This document shows, piece after piece, positions 38,216 to 48,144 of a DNA stretch of 64,000 nucleotides. The position numbers and the translations under genes are program-made. Each line of letters begins with the position of its first letter. Within the stretch, counting starts at the first letter, position 1. The notes beneath the pieces are model-generated. The model had not been told where the DNA came from. It ran no database searches and worked only from the letters and a program-made list of their open reading frames with translations. The DNA is from Natranaeroarchaeum sulfidigenes (GTDB lineage: Archaea; Halobacteriota; Halobacteria; Halobacteriales; Natronoarchaeaceae), in NCBI RefSeq assembly GCF_017094485.1, contig NZ_CP064786.1, forward strand, positions 682,001 to 746,000. The letters run 5' to 3'.

Positions 38216-38755
38216 TCACCGCCAGATCCAGCGCTGGACTGCGTAGATCAGGACGGCCCCCACGACTGGTGGGAGCAAACCCGCAAGCGGCGGCAGTCCG
38301 TAGAAGAACTCGATGGCAGGCGAGAGGAGTGCGGGTGGGTCCGAGCGGGCACTTTCGGGGGCAGAGATCACGAGCGAGAGATACATCGAGAGTACAAACA
38401 GGTATCCAGCGGCTCCAAGCGCGGCGTCACCTTTCCGATCAGCACGTCCCTTTGCGCGGTTCTTCGCCGCGTAGAGCACTGGACCGACAAGTGGGGCGAG
38501 CAAGGCCAGCCCCACGATCGGTAGGAGCGCCCGGCCGATCATATTCGTGGCTGTCGACCCTTCCGTCTGGGCGATCCAGATCGGGAGACCAAGCAGGACC
38601 AGCGCTACCATGAATAGTCCAACGAGAGCACTCACCACTGCGTACGAGCGCAACAGCAACGAGTCGCTGGCGCGGACGGTCCGGCCGTAGGACCTGCGGA
38701 GAATACTCCGTGAACCACTCTCGGTCGCTGTCCCGTCCGTCGCCGCATCAGTCAT
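38216..38755 (-). CDS. hypothetical multi-pass membrane protein
   Basis: A 179-residue protein with about four hydrophobic segments (LLLRSYAVVSALVGLFMVALVLLGL; LLPIVGLALLAPLVGPVLYA; AALGAAGYLFVLSMYLSLVI; LPPLAGLLPPVVGAVLIYAV) after a polar N-terminus. No family was recognised. It may be cotranscribed with the 157-residue gene downstream. Confidence 0.65.
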   Translation of the reverse strand: MTDAATDGTATESGSRSILRRSYGRTVRASDSLLLRSYAVVSALVGLFMVALVLLGLPIWIAQTEGSTATNMIGRALLPIVGLALLAPLVGPVLYAAKNRAKGRADRKGDAALGAAGYLFVLSMYLSLVISAPESARSDPPALLSPAIEFFYGLPPLAGLLPPVVGAVLIYAVQRWIWR

Positions 38756-38887
38756 TGCCCGCCAATTAGAACGGCGACGGGTTAAACCGCCCGGTACATC
38801 GCTGACGAGCCGTTAGTCCCGAAGCTCCCGGCTCGCGTTCCCACGGTGTGCGGCGGGTTTTTGATCCCGCGGGCTGGAACCTCTCGT

Positions 38888-40180
38888 ATGGACGTAGATA
38901 TCGGTAATGCGCTCGCGACGGTGGCTTCCCCAGGAGTCTCTCGTAACTCGCTGGAGCGCCTCGACGAGGGCGTCACACAGGCCCACGAGCGGATCGAACG
39001 TGGTCGGGCGAACAGCGAACACGGCTACGCGGCTCTCAACCTGCCCGAGACCGCCGATCCGTCGAGGATCCGGACTGCAGTCGAACCGTTCGACGACGCT
39101 GATCATCTCCTCCTTGTGGGCATCGGCGGAAGCGCGCTCGGTGCGGCGACGCTCGTGGACGCCCTGGACGGAGACCTTTCGGTCCACGTGCTCGATAACG
39201 TCGACCCGGCGCGAATTACCCAACAGCTCGATGCCGTCCCGCTGTCGGATACCGCAGTCAACGTCGTCTCCCGCTCGGGGACGACCGCGGAGACGCTGGC
39301 GAATTTCCTCGTCGTACGCGATGCGATGAACCAGGCGGGTGTCGACTGGACTGACCGGACGTTCGTCACGACCGGCGATGAAGGGCCGCTGCGTGAGCTT
39401 TCAGAGACACACGACCTGCCGAACCTGCAGGTCCCAGATGGGGTACCGGGTCGTTTCTCTGTACTCTCTACAGTCGGTCTTGCGGCCGCCGTACTCGATG
39501 GCCACGATATCGAAGCGATTCTTGCGGGGGCAGGCGAGGTCGCTGACGGCCTCACTGGCTCGCTGTTCGAGTGCCCCGCATACGCCTACGGCGCGACGGC
39601 GTACGCGCTCGATGTCCGCGGGGCGGCGGTCAACGCGATGATGCCCTACGCCGAGTCTCTGGAGACCTACGCGGAGTGGTTCGCACAGCTCTGGGCCGAG
39701 AGTCTGGGCAAGGACGGTCTCGGACAGACGCCGGTTCGGACTCTCGGTGCGACCGACCAGCACTCCCAGTTGCAGCTCTACCGTGCAGGTCCCCGAAACA
39801 CGATGGTCACGCTGGTCCGGGCGACCGAACGGGCCGACCGGAATATACCGACTACCGATATCGAGGGACTCTCCTATCTCGGCGATCGCTCGCTGGGCGA
39901 GCTGCTCGACGCCGAGTTCGCCGCGACCGAGGCAAGTCTCGCCGCGGCGGGACGCCCCAATATCCGGGTGGAAATTGATCGCGTCGACGAGCGCAGTCTT
40001 GGGGGGCTCCTCTACGGGATGGAGGCCGCTTGCGTGCTAGCGGGAGAACTCTACGGCGTCGATACGTTCCAGCAGCCCGCTGTTGAGTGGGGGAAACGTG
40101 CGGCTCGCGGCCTGCTCGGCGGTGGCGAGTTCGAGGAGGCCGATGCTGTCGACGCGAAAACAACATTACGGATCGAATAG
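38888..40180 (+). CDS. pgi: glucose-6-phosphate isomerase
   Basis: A 430-residue Pgi interconverting glucose-6-P and fructose-6-P. The phosphate-binding VGIGGSALGAATLVDAL, SRSGTTAETLANFL, and AQLWAESLGKDGLGQTPVRTLGATDQHSQLQLY are family signatures. The start at 38888 places the first helix at the N-terminus. It fits with gap and pgk genes a few kilobases away. Confidence 0.95.
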   Translation: MDVDIGNALATVASPGVSRNSLERLDEGVTQAHERIERGRANSEHGYAALNLPETADPSRIRTAVEPFDDADHLLLVGIGGSALGAATLVDALDGDLSVHVLDNVDPARITQQLDAVPLSDTAVNVVSRSGTTAETLANFLVVRDAMNQAGVDWTDRTFVTTGDEGPLRELSETHDLPNLQVPDGVPGRFSVLSTVGLAAAVLDGHDIEAILAGAGEVADGLTGSLFECPAYAYGATAYALDVRGAAVNAMMPYAESLETYAEWFAQLWAESLGKDGLGQTPVRTLGATDQHSQLQLYRAGPRNTMVTLVRATERADRNIPTTDIEGLSYLGDRSLGELLDAEFAATEASLAAAGRPNIRVEIDRVDERSLGGLLYGMEAACVLAGELYGVDTFQQPAVEWGKRAARGLLGGGEFEEADAVDAKTTLRIE

Positions 40181-40205
40181 CGCCACTGGAGTGGTGGCCC
40201 AAAGC

Positions 40206-41318
40206 ATGGACCGGGGGAGATTCGTCGATATGGGAATCGCCTGCGCGGCTCTCACTGCGGCCGCGACGCTCCAGCCCTGGCCCTCGCCGCCGGTGGTTGA
40301 CGATGCCCTTCCGATCCCGGTCTCACCACCGTTGCTGGCCACCGCGTTCGCACTCCTTTCCCTCGCCGGGTTTCTTGGTCGCCGGTACGGCTGGCTCGGC
40401 CGCTGGACCGGTGTGGTGGCGACGGTCGGCGGAAGCATGGGAGCGGTACTACCTTCGTTGTCCGTAATCGTCGTGCTGACTGACGCGGGGATTGCGGTAT
40501 CGATCTGGCCGCCGCTGGCAGTTGGGGTCGGCGTGACAAGCGGTGTGATCGGGATAGTCGACTGGGCTGAACTGCGGGTTGACGAGTTACTTGACCGGTT
40601 GGACACGCTCCTCGTCGCCAGCATTGTCGCGGTGACTGCGGTGATCGCTACTGGAGTTTTCGACGCGCTGGTCGGCTCGATCACAACCGCACTGTTGGTT
40701 GTCGATCGGGGCTTCGCGGATGCTGTGAGTGGCCAGCTTGCGGCCGCAGCCGGATTCGTGACCGTCACGGTGGTGTATCTCTACTGGCGAGAGCGGGGAA
40801 TCGAGTCCATTGATATCCGCTGGCTGGACACGCGGGAGCTCCTGTACTGTCTTGGAGGATTCATTGGACTGTTGCTCGTCTTGCTCCTCAGTGCGGAGCT
40901 ACTCGCTGGACTTGGAGTCCCCCCGTCGCCATCTGGTGTCATCGAAGGTGATCTCGATCCCCCTCCTGAGCTGTTCCTTGCTGTGTTGCTCATCTCGGCG
41001 TTGCTGGTCGGGCCGGCCGAGGAACTGCTCTTTCGGAGCGTGATCCAGCGATCGTTGTACTCCTCGTTTACCCGGACCAGCTCGGTCGTGCTCAGTAGTG
41101 TCCTGTACGCCGCTATCTATCTCCCGGCGTACGCCACCGCTCCGTTTTCGGTCGCACTGGCCGGCCTCGCGCTGGCATTCACACTGTCGCTCGTTCTGGC
41201 GGTAACCTACGCACGTACTGACAACGTCCTCGTCCCTGCGCTCATTCACGGCGCGTTTAACGCCTTCCAGTATGCGGTGCTGTACGTTGCCGTGATATAC
41301 GAGGTTGGACTCGGCTGA
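40206..41318 (+). CDS. CPBP-family intramembrane metalloprotease
   Basis: A 370-residue multi-pass membrane protein. The C-terminal third carries the CPBP/CAAX-protease motifs: the paired glutamates and arginine in GPAEELLFRSVIQRSLYSS and the HGAFNAFQYAVLYV histidine-asparagine motif. The N-terminal 200 residues are extra membrane helices. These proteases can act on membrane peptides or bacteriocin-like substrates; none is identifiable. It follows pgi by 25 bases. Confidence 0.88.
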   Translation: MDRGRFVDMGIACAALTAAATLQPWPSPPVVDDALPIPVSPPLLATAFALLSLAGFLGRRYGWLGRWTGVVATVGGSMGAVLPSLSVIVVLTDAGIAVSIWPPLAVGVGVTSGVIGIVDWAELRVDELLDRLDTLLVASIVAVTAVIATGVFDALVGSITTALLVVDRGFADAVSGQLAAAAGFVTVTVVYLYWRERGIESIDIRWLDTRELLYCLGGFIGLLLVLLLSAELLAGLGVPPSPSGVIEGDLDPPPELFLAVLLISALLVGPAEELLFRSVIQRSLYSSFTRTSSVVLSSVLYAAIYLPAYATAPFSVALAGLALAFTLSLVLAVTYARTDNVLVPALIHGAFNAFQYAVLYVAVIYEVGLG

Positions 41319-41336
41319 CTGTCCGTCCCTTCGAAG

Positions 41337-41345
41337 GCTTTATCG
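41337..41345 (+). promoter_or_regulatory. TATA-like element of rpl10e
   Basis: GCTTTATCG lies 31-39 bases before the ATG at 41376, compatible with a promoter with a short leader. Confidence 0.35.
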
Positions 41346-41375
41346 GCCGCCTCGGCATCCGTCCGGATAACAACC

Positions 41376-41906
41376 ATGTCCGAGAAACCCGCCTCTATGT
41401 ATCGGCAGATAGACAAGCCCTCCTACACGCGCCGCGAGTATATGGGGGGCATTCCCGGCTCGAAGATCGCTCAGCATCAGATGGGCGACCTGCAGGCCGA
41501 TCCCGATGACTACCCCGTCCAGATCAGTCTGGTCACCGAGGAAGCCGTCCAGCTCCGCCACGGCGCGCTCGAAAGCGCCCGTCTGTCCGCGAATCGCCAC
41601 CTCATCAAGGAGTTCGGCGAGGGCAACTACAAGATGACCCTGCGGAAGTTCCCCCACCAGGTCCTGCGTGAGAACAAACAGGCAACCGGCGCAGGAGCCG
41701 ACCGTGTCTCCGACGGGATGCGCCAGTCCTTCGGCAAGATCGTTGGCACCGCCGCCCGGATTCCCGAGGGCGACCGCATCTTCACCGCCTGGTGTGACGT
41801 CGATCAGGCCGCCGAGGTCAAAGAAGCCTTCCGACGGTCCTACAACAAGCTCTCGCCGCCGTGCCGGATCGTCGTCGAGCGTGGCGAAGAGCAACTCGTC
41901 GCCTGA
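41376..41906 (+). CDS. rpl10e: 50S ribosomal protein L10e (uL16)
   Basis: A 176-residue large-subunit ribosomal protein. [63 protein letters not shown] and [13 protein letters not shown] are archaeal/eukaryotic L10e signatures. Full length. Confidence 0.97.
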   Translation: MSEKPASMYRQIDKPSYTRREYMGGIPGSKIAQHQMGDLQADPDDYPVQISLVTEEAVQLRHGALESARLSANRHLIKEFGEGNYKMTLRKFPHQVLRENKQATGAGADRVSDGMRQSFGKIVGTAARIPEGDRIFTAWCDVDQAAEVKEAFRRSYNKLSPPCRIVVERGEEQLVA

Positions 41907-41961
41907 GATCGGTCGGTGACCGAACAGCATCCTTTTGCGTTTCTGTTCCCCAGTGACGGCT

Positions 41962-42831
41962 ATGATCGACCTCGTCGCGGTCAACCGTGCGGAGACGTTC
42001 GAGCGGATCCGCGACCCACTGGCAGACCGAGACATCCGGCTTCATCACGTTCCAGTTACTGAGCGGACACTCGCACTCACGGGCGATGCGGGACGACGTG
42101 GGGAGTTCGATGTCGGCTTCGTCTATCCGGGACGACTCATGGAAGGTGGGGTGGCCGACGCACTGTTCGATATCCCCTGGATCAACGGCCGCGAGGCGGT
42201 CGTCACTTCACGAAACAAGGGTGGCGTGATCGCTCGACTCGACGCCGCCGGAGTTCCAGTTCCCAAGACGGCCATGGTATCGAACCCTGTCGATCAGGCC
42301 GAGCTGGTCGACGTTTTTGAACGATTCGAGCCGCCGGTTGTCGTCAAACCCAACTCGGCGACACGCGGTGTCGGCGTAGCGAAAGTCCACGATCTCGATT
42401 CGTTTCTGGGCGTTGTCGACTACCTCGATCTTGTACACGATTACCGCGCGACCGGTGACAAGTCGTTTCTCGTGCAGGAGTACATCGCGGACGCGACCGA
42501 CTATCGGGCGATGATCGTTGACGGCGAGTACGTCGGTGCCGTCGAACGGCGGTTGCCGGATGACGCGCTTCGCTCCGACCAGTGGAAACACAACGTCCAC
42601 CGTGGTGCGAACGCGAGCGGTGTCGATCTGCCGGATCGCCTGCGTGAGTTGGCCGAACGGGTAGCAGCGGAGCTAGATATCTCGCTGCTTGGGGTAGATC
42701 TCCTCGTAAGCGAGGATCGGGCTGTCGTCAGCGAGACGAATGCGCGGCCGACGGTCGATGCGGCGACGAAGTACGAGAACGGCTTCTATGACCGGTTATC
42801 AGCGTCGATCGAGCGGACCGCAAAGCGGTGA
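41962..42831 (+). CDS. ATP-grasp (RimK-like) ligase
   Basis: A 289-residue ATP-grasp enzyme. Nucleotide-binding segments are PPVVVKPNSATRGVGVAKV and FLVQEYIADATDYRAMIVDGEYV, and the magnesium motif is VVSETNARPTVD. It resembles alpha-L-glutamate ligases of the RimK type, which add amino acids to a carboxylate; the acceptor is unknown. It starts 55 bases after rpl10e and may share its transcript, so a ribosomal or cofactor substrate is conceivable. Confidence 0.85.
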   Translation: MIDLVAVNRAETFERIRDPLADRDIRLHHVPVTERTLALTGDAGRRGEFDVGFVYPGRLMEGGVADALFDIPWINGREAVVTSRNKGGVIARLDAAGVPVPKTAMVSNPVDQAELVDVFERFEPPVVVKPNSATRGVGVAKVHDLDSFLGVVDYLDLVHDYRATGDKSFLVQEYIADATDYRAMIVDGEYVGAVERRLPDDALRSDQWKHNVHRGANASGVDLPDRLRELAERVAAELDISLLGVDLLVSEDRAVVSETNARPTVDAATKYENGFYDRLSASIERTAKR

Positions 42832-42873
42832 CGAGAAGTTGGACGGCGTCCGCTGCCCGCGAGCGCGGAGCGC

Positions 42874-43272
42874 TCAGTCGAGGTCTATGTCCGCGGAGTC
42901 GTCGGCGCGGTCGAAGACGACTTCGAGAACGCCGTTGTTGTAGGTCGCGTCGGCGGAGTGTTCGTCGACAGTACCCGGCAGAGAGACCTTGTCGTCGTAC
43001 TGACGCCGCTCGTTCGCCGCGGAGATCGTCAGTACCTCGCCATCACACTTGAGGTCGATCGCTTCCTTGTCGACGCCCGGGATGTCGGCGATTACACGGA
43101 TTTCGTCGTCGGTTTCGTGGATGTCGACGTGGGTATCGGCGCCGAACCCCGGCCCGGACTCGAGGCCAGTGCTGGACTCGAAGTCTACATCGCCGCTCAT
43201 CATATCGTTCATCATCCGCTCTATCTCGCGAAACAGATCATCGAAGGGATCGTCGCGGTCGTCGCGTCTCAT
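42874..43272 (-). CDS. hsp20: Hsp20/alpha-crystallin small heat shock protein
   Basis: A 132-residue chaperone. An N-terminal region (DDLFREIERMMNDMM) leads into the alpha-crystallin domain (THVDIHETDDEIRVIADIPGVDKEAIDLKCDGEVLTISA; VSLPGTVDEHSADATYNNGVLEVVF). It prevents protein aggregation. The C-terminal IxI motif is poorly conserved (ADIDLD). Confidence 0.93.
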   Translation of the reverse strand: MRRDDRDDPFDDLFREIERMMNDMMSGDVDFESSTGLESGPGFGADTHVDIHETDDEIRVIADIPGVDKEAIDLKCDGEVLTISAANERRQYDDKVSLPGTVDEHSADATYNNGVLEVVFDRADDSADIDLD

Positions 43273-43434
43273 AGCTGTGGCTAGTCACCAGCCCAGCAAA
43301 AGCCTTCTGTCCATGCTAGAGTAGCGCCGATCACGGTCCAGTCAGACCAGAATCCGTATGTCGACAGTGTCTAGCACCGTGTCCGTTTGGTCATTCGTTC
43401 CGGCGGTCCGGAAAGGCAGGTCACAGTCACCGCT

Positions 43435-43457
43435 ACCAGCGATTGACAATCGCTGGT
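43435..43457. other. 23-base perfect dyad after type II gap
   Basis: ACCAGCGATTG and CAATCGCTGGT are perfect 11-base arms around a single A. It lies about 45 bases past the stop of the type II GAPDH gene and 160 bases upstream of hsp20. It could be a terminator hairpin or an operator. The rest of the 43273-43500 gap shows nothing else. Confidence 0.55.
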
Positions 43458-43500
43458 TCAGATCCGTACGTTCGAGATGCTACCGGCCCTTGGAGTTTGT

Positions 43501-44568
43501 TCAGTCGTCACACGCACGCTCAGTGAACACTTGCTCGCTGGCCCGTGAGTGCTGACGGAACGAGACCCCGAGACGTTCGTCGGTTGTGGCGATGCTCTCG
43601 GCGGCGTCTTTCAGGTTGAACATCGCGCGGAGCGCATCGACGTTTTCGGGGACCACATCTGCTTCCTGGTGGATCGCCTGAAAGCAGTAGAACTCGCTTC
43701 CGCTGACAGAGATTGACTCGTCCCAGATGCAGTTCTCCCAGATGTCGCCACGAGGGCGTCCAGCATCCCGTGCGAACTCGCGGAGTGCGCCACAGCCCTC
43801 GATTCGGGCGGACTCGGGAACGACGAATATCCGGGGTTCCTTTGCTAGCAGGTCGCGAACGGCCTCGATGTCGGGCGTCGATTCGAGCGTGACGTTAACG
43901 CCGTGAAGGTGCATCAGTGTGGCAGGGACGGTCACGCCCATAGTATCGATCGAGAGCGAAGGGAAGATCGTTCGGACGTCCGGTCCGTGATGTGAGGGAA
44001 CGGTAACTGGATCTGGAAGGATATCATTGATCGGACCCCGAGAGGGCTGGTCTGGGTCACCGCCGCGACGGATCAGCGTTGCGCGAACCGCGTCGATGCC
44101 ATATGCCTCTTTCAGTGGTGCGAGCAATCGCGATAACCCCGTCGTGTTACAGGAGACGACACGCACGTACGACGCATCTCTGGCCTCGTCGTAATTTGCA
44201 CGGGCGTTGAAACTGGTCTCTGCGACTGCTGGTGTCTCGGCACCCTGAAACACTGCCGGGGTTTCTAGTTGCTCGTACAGTGTGTGGTTCTGCTCGCCGA
44301 TACCCCCGGGAGTGGCATCAACGATCACGTCGCTCTTGGCGACGAGCTCCCGGATGGTTCCCGCAACGTCGAGACCTGCGGCCTCGAACGAAGCTATCTC
44401 GTCCTCGGAGACCGCGTATAGCGGGTACCCGATCGAGGTTGCGTGATCGGCAACGTGGCCCGGAGACGTTTTGGCAACGCCTCGTACAGTCATATCGGGC
44501 TGGACACGGACCGCATCGGCGACGCGTTTCCCGATCGTCCCATAGCCGTTAACACCCACGGAGAGCAT
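43501..44568 (-). CDS. gapB: type II (archaeal) glyceraldehyde-3-phosphate dehydrogenase
   Basis: A 355-residue archaeal-type [23 protein letters not shown] is the Rossmann start, and C140 in [11 protein letters not shown] is the catalytic cysteine. In H. volcanii the type II enzyme is NADPH-linked and works in gluconeogenesis; that role is transferred by family. GGAG eight bases before the ATG at 44568 supports this start, although an in-frame ATG at 44595 exists. It is divergent from the type I gene. Confidence 0.93.
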   Translation of the reverse strand: MLSVGVNGYGTIGKRVADAVRVQPDMTVRGVAKTSPGHVADHATSIGYPLYAVSEDEIASFEAAGLDVAGTIRELVAKSDVIVDATPGGIGEQNHTLYEQLETPAVFQGAETPAVAETSFNARANYDEARDASYVRVVSCNTTGLSRLLAPLKEAYGIDAVRATLIRRGGDPDQPSRGPINDILPDPVTVPSHHGPDVRTIFPSLSIDTMGVTVPATLMHLHGVNVTLESTPDIEAVRDLLAKEPRIFVVPESARIEGCGALREFARDAGRPRGDIWENCIWDESISVSGSEFYCFQAIHQEADVVPENVDALRAMFNLKDAAESIATTDERLGVSFRQHSRASEQVFTERACDD

Positions 44569-44803
44569 ATCTACGTCTCCAATCCCGAGTGTCATAAATT
44601 TTCCTGACCGATTATAGATTAGAATACGTAACCGAGTAGTATATCGACAGCGAGCCCGTGTTCGACTGGACGGAAGACACGCATGGGTCGGCGTAGCAGT
44701 GTTTGTTCCTGCTTGTTGGGCGAGTGTATAGTTCCTCAACCAGCACGACTACGTCCGTCACATCTTAATTATTTTTTGCAGTATATGTGTGCTGACCGAG
44801 GCG

Positions 44804-44818
44804 ATTTTAGATAAATAC
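44804..44818 (+). promoter_or_regulatory. A/T-rich promoter of type I gap
   Basis: The stretch 44761-44820 is unusually A/T-rich for this genome (TTAATTATTTTTT, TTTTAGATAAATACT). TTTTAGATAAATAC is the best TATA candidate for the ATG at 44848. Confidence 0.4.
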
Positions 44819-44847
44819 TTTACTCAGGACATAGAAAATGTTCAGGT

Positions 44848-45867
44848 ATGAGTGGATCTCCAGACGACCCGACCCGAGTTGGACTGAACGGCTTCGGCCG
44901 CATCGGTCGAAACGTATTCCGTGCCGCACTCGAAGACGATACCGTCGAAATCGTCGGTATCAACGATGTCATGGATATCGACGATATGGCGTATCTCCTC
45001 GAGTACGACAGCGTCCATGGCCGTACTGACGATGTCTCCGTTGACGGGGATTCGATCGTTGTTGGCGACGAGACGTTCGACGTCTTCTCCAAGCGCGACC
45101 CCGCCGAACTGCCGTGGGAAGAGTACGATGTCGACGCAGCCTTCGAGTGTACCGGCCTGTTCCGGAACTACGACGACGCCTACAAGCACGTCGAAGCGGG
45201 CGCGGACAAGACGATCATCTCCGCACCGCCGAAAGGTGAAAAGGAGGTCCTGACGATCGTCTTCGGCGTCAACCACGACGAGTACGACGGCGAAGACGTC
45301 CTCTCGAACGCCTCCTGTACCACGAACTCCGTGGCACCGGTCGCGAAGGTGCTCGACGAGGAGTTCGGCATCGAATCCGGCGTCCTGACCACGACACACG
45401 CCTACACCGGCACGCAGGCACTGGTTGACGGTCCGCTCGCCAAACGACGCCGTGGCCGCGCAGCAGCCGAAAACATCGTCCCGACTTCGACCGGTGCCGC
45501 ACAGGCCACCACCGAGGTCCTGCCGGAGCTCGAAGGCAAGCTCGACGGTATGGCGATGCGCGTCCCCGTCCCGGACGGCTCCATCACCGACCTGACGGTA
45601 GACCTCGCCGAAGAGGTCTCCGCCGAGGAAGTCAACGCCGCGTTCGAGGAAGCAGCCAACGGCGAGCTCGAGGGGGTCATGGGCTACACGGAAGACGAGA
45701 TCGTCTCCCGTGACGTCATCGGTCAGCCGTATTCGTCCCTTATCGACGCCGAGTCGACCATGAAGGTCGAAGACGGTCTCGTGAAGGTGCTTGCGTGGTA
45801 CGACAACGAGGTCGGCTTCTCGAACCGCATGATCGACCTCGCGCAGTACGCCCTCGACGAAGCCTGA
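44848..45867 (+). CDS. gapA: type I glyceraldehyde-3-phosphate dehydrogenase
   Basis: A 339-residue bacterial-type GAPDH, with VGLNGFGRIGRNVFRAAL at the start, the catalytic C157 in SNASCTTNSVAPV, and the C-terminal VLAWYDNEVGFSNRMIDL. In haloarchaea the type I enzyme is usually the catabolic one. It is followed by pgk 43 bases downstream, so glycolytic steps are clustered. Codon use is very regular, as for a highly expressed gene. Confidence 0.96.
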   Translation: MSGSPDDPTRVGLNGFGRIGRNVFRAALEDDTVEIVGINDVMDIDDMAYLLEYDSVHGRTDDVSVDGDSIVVGDETFDVFSKRDPAELPWEEYDVDAAFECTGLFRNYDDAYKHVEAGADKTIISAPPKGEKEVLTIVFGVNHDEYDGEDVLSNASCTTNSVAPVAKVLDEEFGIESGVLTTTHAYTGTQALVDGPLAKRRRGRAAAENIVPTSTGAAQATTEVLPELEGKLDGMAMRVPVPDGSITDLTVDLAEEVSAEEVNAAFEEAANGELEGVMGYTEDEIVSRDVIGQPYSSLIDAESTMKVEDGLVKVLAWYDNEVGFSNRMIDLAQYALDEA

Positions 45868-45880
45868 GCGACGGACCACC

Positions 45881-45888
45881 TTTTTAAT
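45881..45888 (+). promoter_or_regulatory. TATA element of pgk
   Basis: TTTTTAAT is 23-30 bases before the ATG at 45911, the classic leaderless spacing, so pgk probably has its own promoter besides readthrough from gapA. Confidence 0.55.
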
Positions 45889-45910
45889 TCACCGCAGCCC
45901 ATACCAAACT

Positions 45911-47119
45911 ATGTTCGAAACTATCGACGACCTCGACGACCAGCAACGACTCCTGATGCGCATCGACGTGAACGCCCCTGTCGACGACGGGGAGGTGCAG
46001 GACAACCGACGGTTCGTGCGTCACGCGGAGACGATCTCGGAACTGCTCGCGAACGATCACGCGATCGCACTGATGGCCCATCAGGGCCGTCCGGGCCGTG
46101 ACACGTTCGTCACGCTCGAACAGCACGCGGATATCCTTGCGGATCACGTCGGTGAGTCGGTCGAGTACGTCCCCTCGACCTACGGCGAGGAGGCACTGGA
46201 CGCGATCGACGATCTCGAATCCGGCGACGTGATCCTGCTGGAGAACGTCCGGATGACCGACGAGGAACTCGCCGACCTGACGCCAGAAGAGCACGGCGAG
46301 ACGGAGTTCGTCCAGACACTCGCACCGGAGTTCGATGCCTACGTCAACGACGGCTACTCGGTCGCCCACCGTGCACACACTTCGATCGTCGGCTTCCCGC
46401 AGGTCATGGACAGCTACGCTGGACGTGTGATGGCCGACGAGTACGAGTACAACACCAGCGTCGAGCGCCGCGAGTTCGACGGGAAGGTCACGATGGTGCT
46501 CGGCGGCACGAAGGCCGAGGACGTCATCGCGGCGATGGAGCATCTGGATGAAAAGGTCGACCAGTTCCTGCTCGGCGGGATCGTCGGCCACCTATTCCAG
46601 CGCGCGAACGGTTACGAGATCGGCAGGGACACGCCGGAGGGTCCTGGCGGCCTCTACGACGACAACTGGGAGGCAAACGAGGAGACGATCCGCGAGGTCA
46701 TCGACGAGTACGGTGACCGGATCTCCCTTCCCGTCGATGTCGCGCGCGAGGACGAGAACGGAGAGCGGGTTACCGACCGCATGGAGAGCCTGCAGGGCGG
46801 GCCCGACGAGTACATGGATATCGGTGAGGCGACGATCGACGCGTACCGGCCACACGTCGAGGAATCCGAGGCGGTCCTCGTGAAGGGCGCGCTCGGCGTG
46901 TTCGAGATCGAGGAGTTCAGTTACGGGACCCGTGGCGTCCTGCAGGCGGTCGCCGACACCGACTGTTTCTCGGTCGTCGGCGGTGGCGATACCTCCCGCT
47001 CGGTCGAGATGTACGACATCGGGACCGAACACTTCAATCATCTCTCGATCGCCGGAGGGGCATACCTCAAAGCGCTCACCGGCGAGCCACTGGCCGCGAT
47101 CGAAGCGCTCGAAAAGTAA
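45911..47119 (+). CDS. pgk: phosphoglycerate kinase
   Basis: A 402-residue kinase making ATP from 1,3-bisphosphoglycerate. It has LLMRIDVNAPVDDG, MAHQGRPGRDTFV, VNDGYSVAHRAHTSIVGFP, VLGGTKAEDVI and the C-terminal SVVGGGDTSRSV. The GGGDT form differs slightly from the bacterial GGGDS. Archaeal length. Confidence 0.96.
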   Translation: MFETIDDLDDQQRLLMRIDVNAPVDDGEVQDNRRFVRHAETISELLANDHAIALMAHQGRPGRDTFVTLEQHADILADHVGESVEYVPSTYGEEALDAIDDLESGDVILLENVRMTDEELADLTPEEHGETEFVQTLAPEFDAYVNDGYSVAHRAHTSIVGFPQVMDSYAGRVMADEYEYNTSVERREFDGKVTMVLGGTKAEDVIAAMEHLDEKVDQFLLGGIVGHLFQRANGYEIGRDTPEGPGGLYDDNWEANEETIREVIDEYGDRISLPVDVAREDENGERVTDRMESLQGGPDEYMDIGEATIDAYRPHVEESEAVLVKGALGVFEIEEFSYGTRGVLQAVADTDCFSVVGGGDTSRSVEMYDIGTEHFNHLSIAGGAYLKALTGEPLAAIEALEK

Positions 47120-47190
47120 CGCTCTACTCTCGGATATTTTTCGAGCATCGGGAGAACAAGACCTAACACGCTGCCAGCCGAGGAGTCGGT

Positions 47191-48144
47191 ATGAGCGAGC
47201 TCTACGAGGCCGCAGAAACTGCAGTACAGCAGTGTCTGAATGTCCGTGCCGAGGAGTCCTGTCTGATCGTTACCGACGACAAGCGCCAGCCGATCGGCGA
47301 GGCGCTGTACGACGCCGCAACAGCAGTCACTGACGAGGCGACGATCCTGCGCTATCAGCCGGGGGACCAGCACGGACAGGAGCCCCCAGCCCCGGTTGCC
47401 GCCGCGATGGCCGAATCCGACGTCTTCCTCGCGCCGACGACAAAGAGCCTGAGTCACACCCGTGCTCGCGGAACTGCGTGTGAGTCGGGCGCGCGCGGCG
47501 CGACGCTGCCGGGAATCACCGAGGACGTGTTCACGACCGGTCTCGACGCCGACTACGAATCGATCGCGTCGGCCTCCGCGGAGCTGCTAGAGACCGTTCA
47601 GGACGCCGACGAGATCCGGGTCACGACGCCCGCGGGCACGGACATCACCTTCGCGGTGGGCGGCCGGGAGTGGCAGACAGATACGGGGATCGTTCACGAG
47701 CCCGGTGAGTTCTCGAACCTGCCCGCTGGTGAGGTATTTATTAGTCCGACCTCGGCCGACGGAACGTTCGTCGTGGACGGCACGATGCGGCCTCACGGCC
47801 TGCTCGGGGAGGGCCAACAGCTCTCCTTCGTGGTCGAGGACGGCTATGTCACCGAAATCAGCGACGACGAGATACGCGCACAGATCGAGACCGCTGGCGA
47901 GGAGGTCGGACAGGACGCGTACAACCTCGCGGAACTGGGGATCGGGACGAACGTCGGTGTACCTGAACTGGTTGGATCCGTTCTCCTCGACGAAAAGGCC
48001 GCCGGGACCGTACATATCGCAATCGGAGACGACGCCGGGATCGGCGGGGATACCGACGCGCCGCTCCACCTCGATGGAATCTTGCGGGAGCCGACGGTGT
48101 TCGTGGATGGCCAGGCTATCGAACTCCCACAGTCTGATCGGTAA
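47191..48144 (+). CDS. M29-like aminopeptidase
   Basis: A 317-residue protein resembling the leucyl/M29 aminopeptidase group found in haloarchaea. An N-terminal domain of some 130 residues (VFLAPTTKSLSHTRARGTACESGARGATLPG) leads to GIVHEPGEFSNLPAGEVFISPTSADGTFVVDG, where the glutamates are likely metal ligands, and to AYNLAELGIGTNVGV and VHIAIGDDAGIGG. It is shorter than bacterial M29 enzymes. Activity is inferred. Confidence 0.75.
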   Translation: MSELYEAAETAVQQCLNVRAEESCLIVTDDKRQPIGEALYDAATAVTDEATILRYQPGDQHGQEPPAPVAAAMAESDVFLAPTTKSLSHTRARGTACESGARGATLPGITEDVFTTGLDADYESIASASAELLETVQDADEIRVTTPAGTDITFAVGGREWQTDTGIVHEPGEFSNLPAGEVFISPTSADGTFVVDGTMRPHGLLGEGQQLSFVVEDGYVTEISDDEIRAQIETAGEEVGQDAYNLAELGIGTNVGVPELVGSVLLDEKAAGTVHIAIGDDAGIGGDTDAPLHLDGILREPTVFVDGQAIELPQSDR

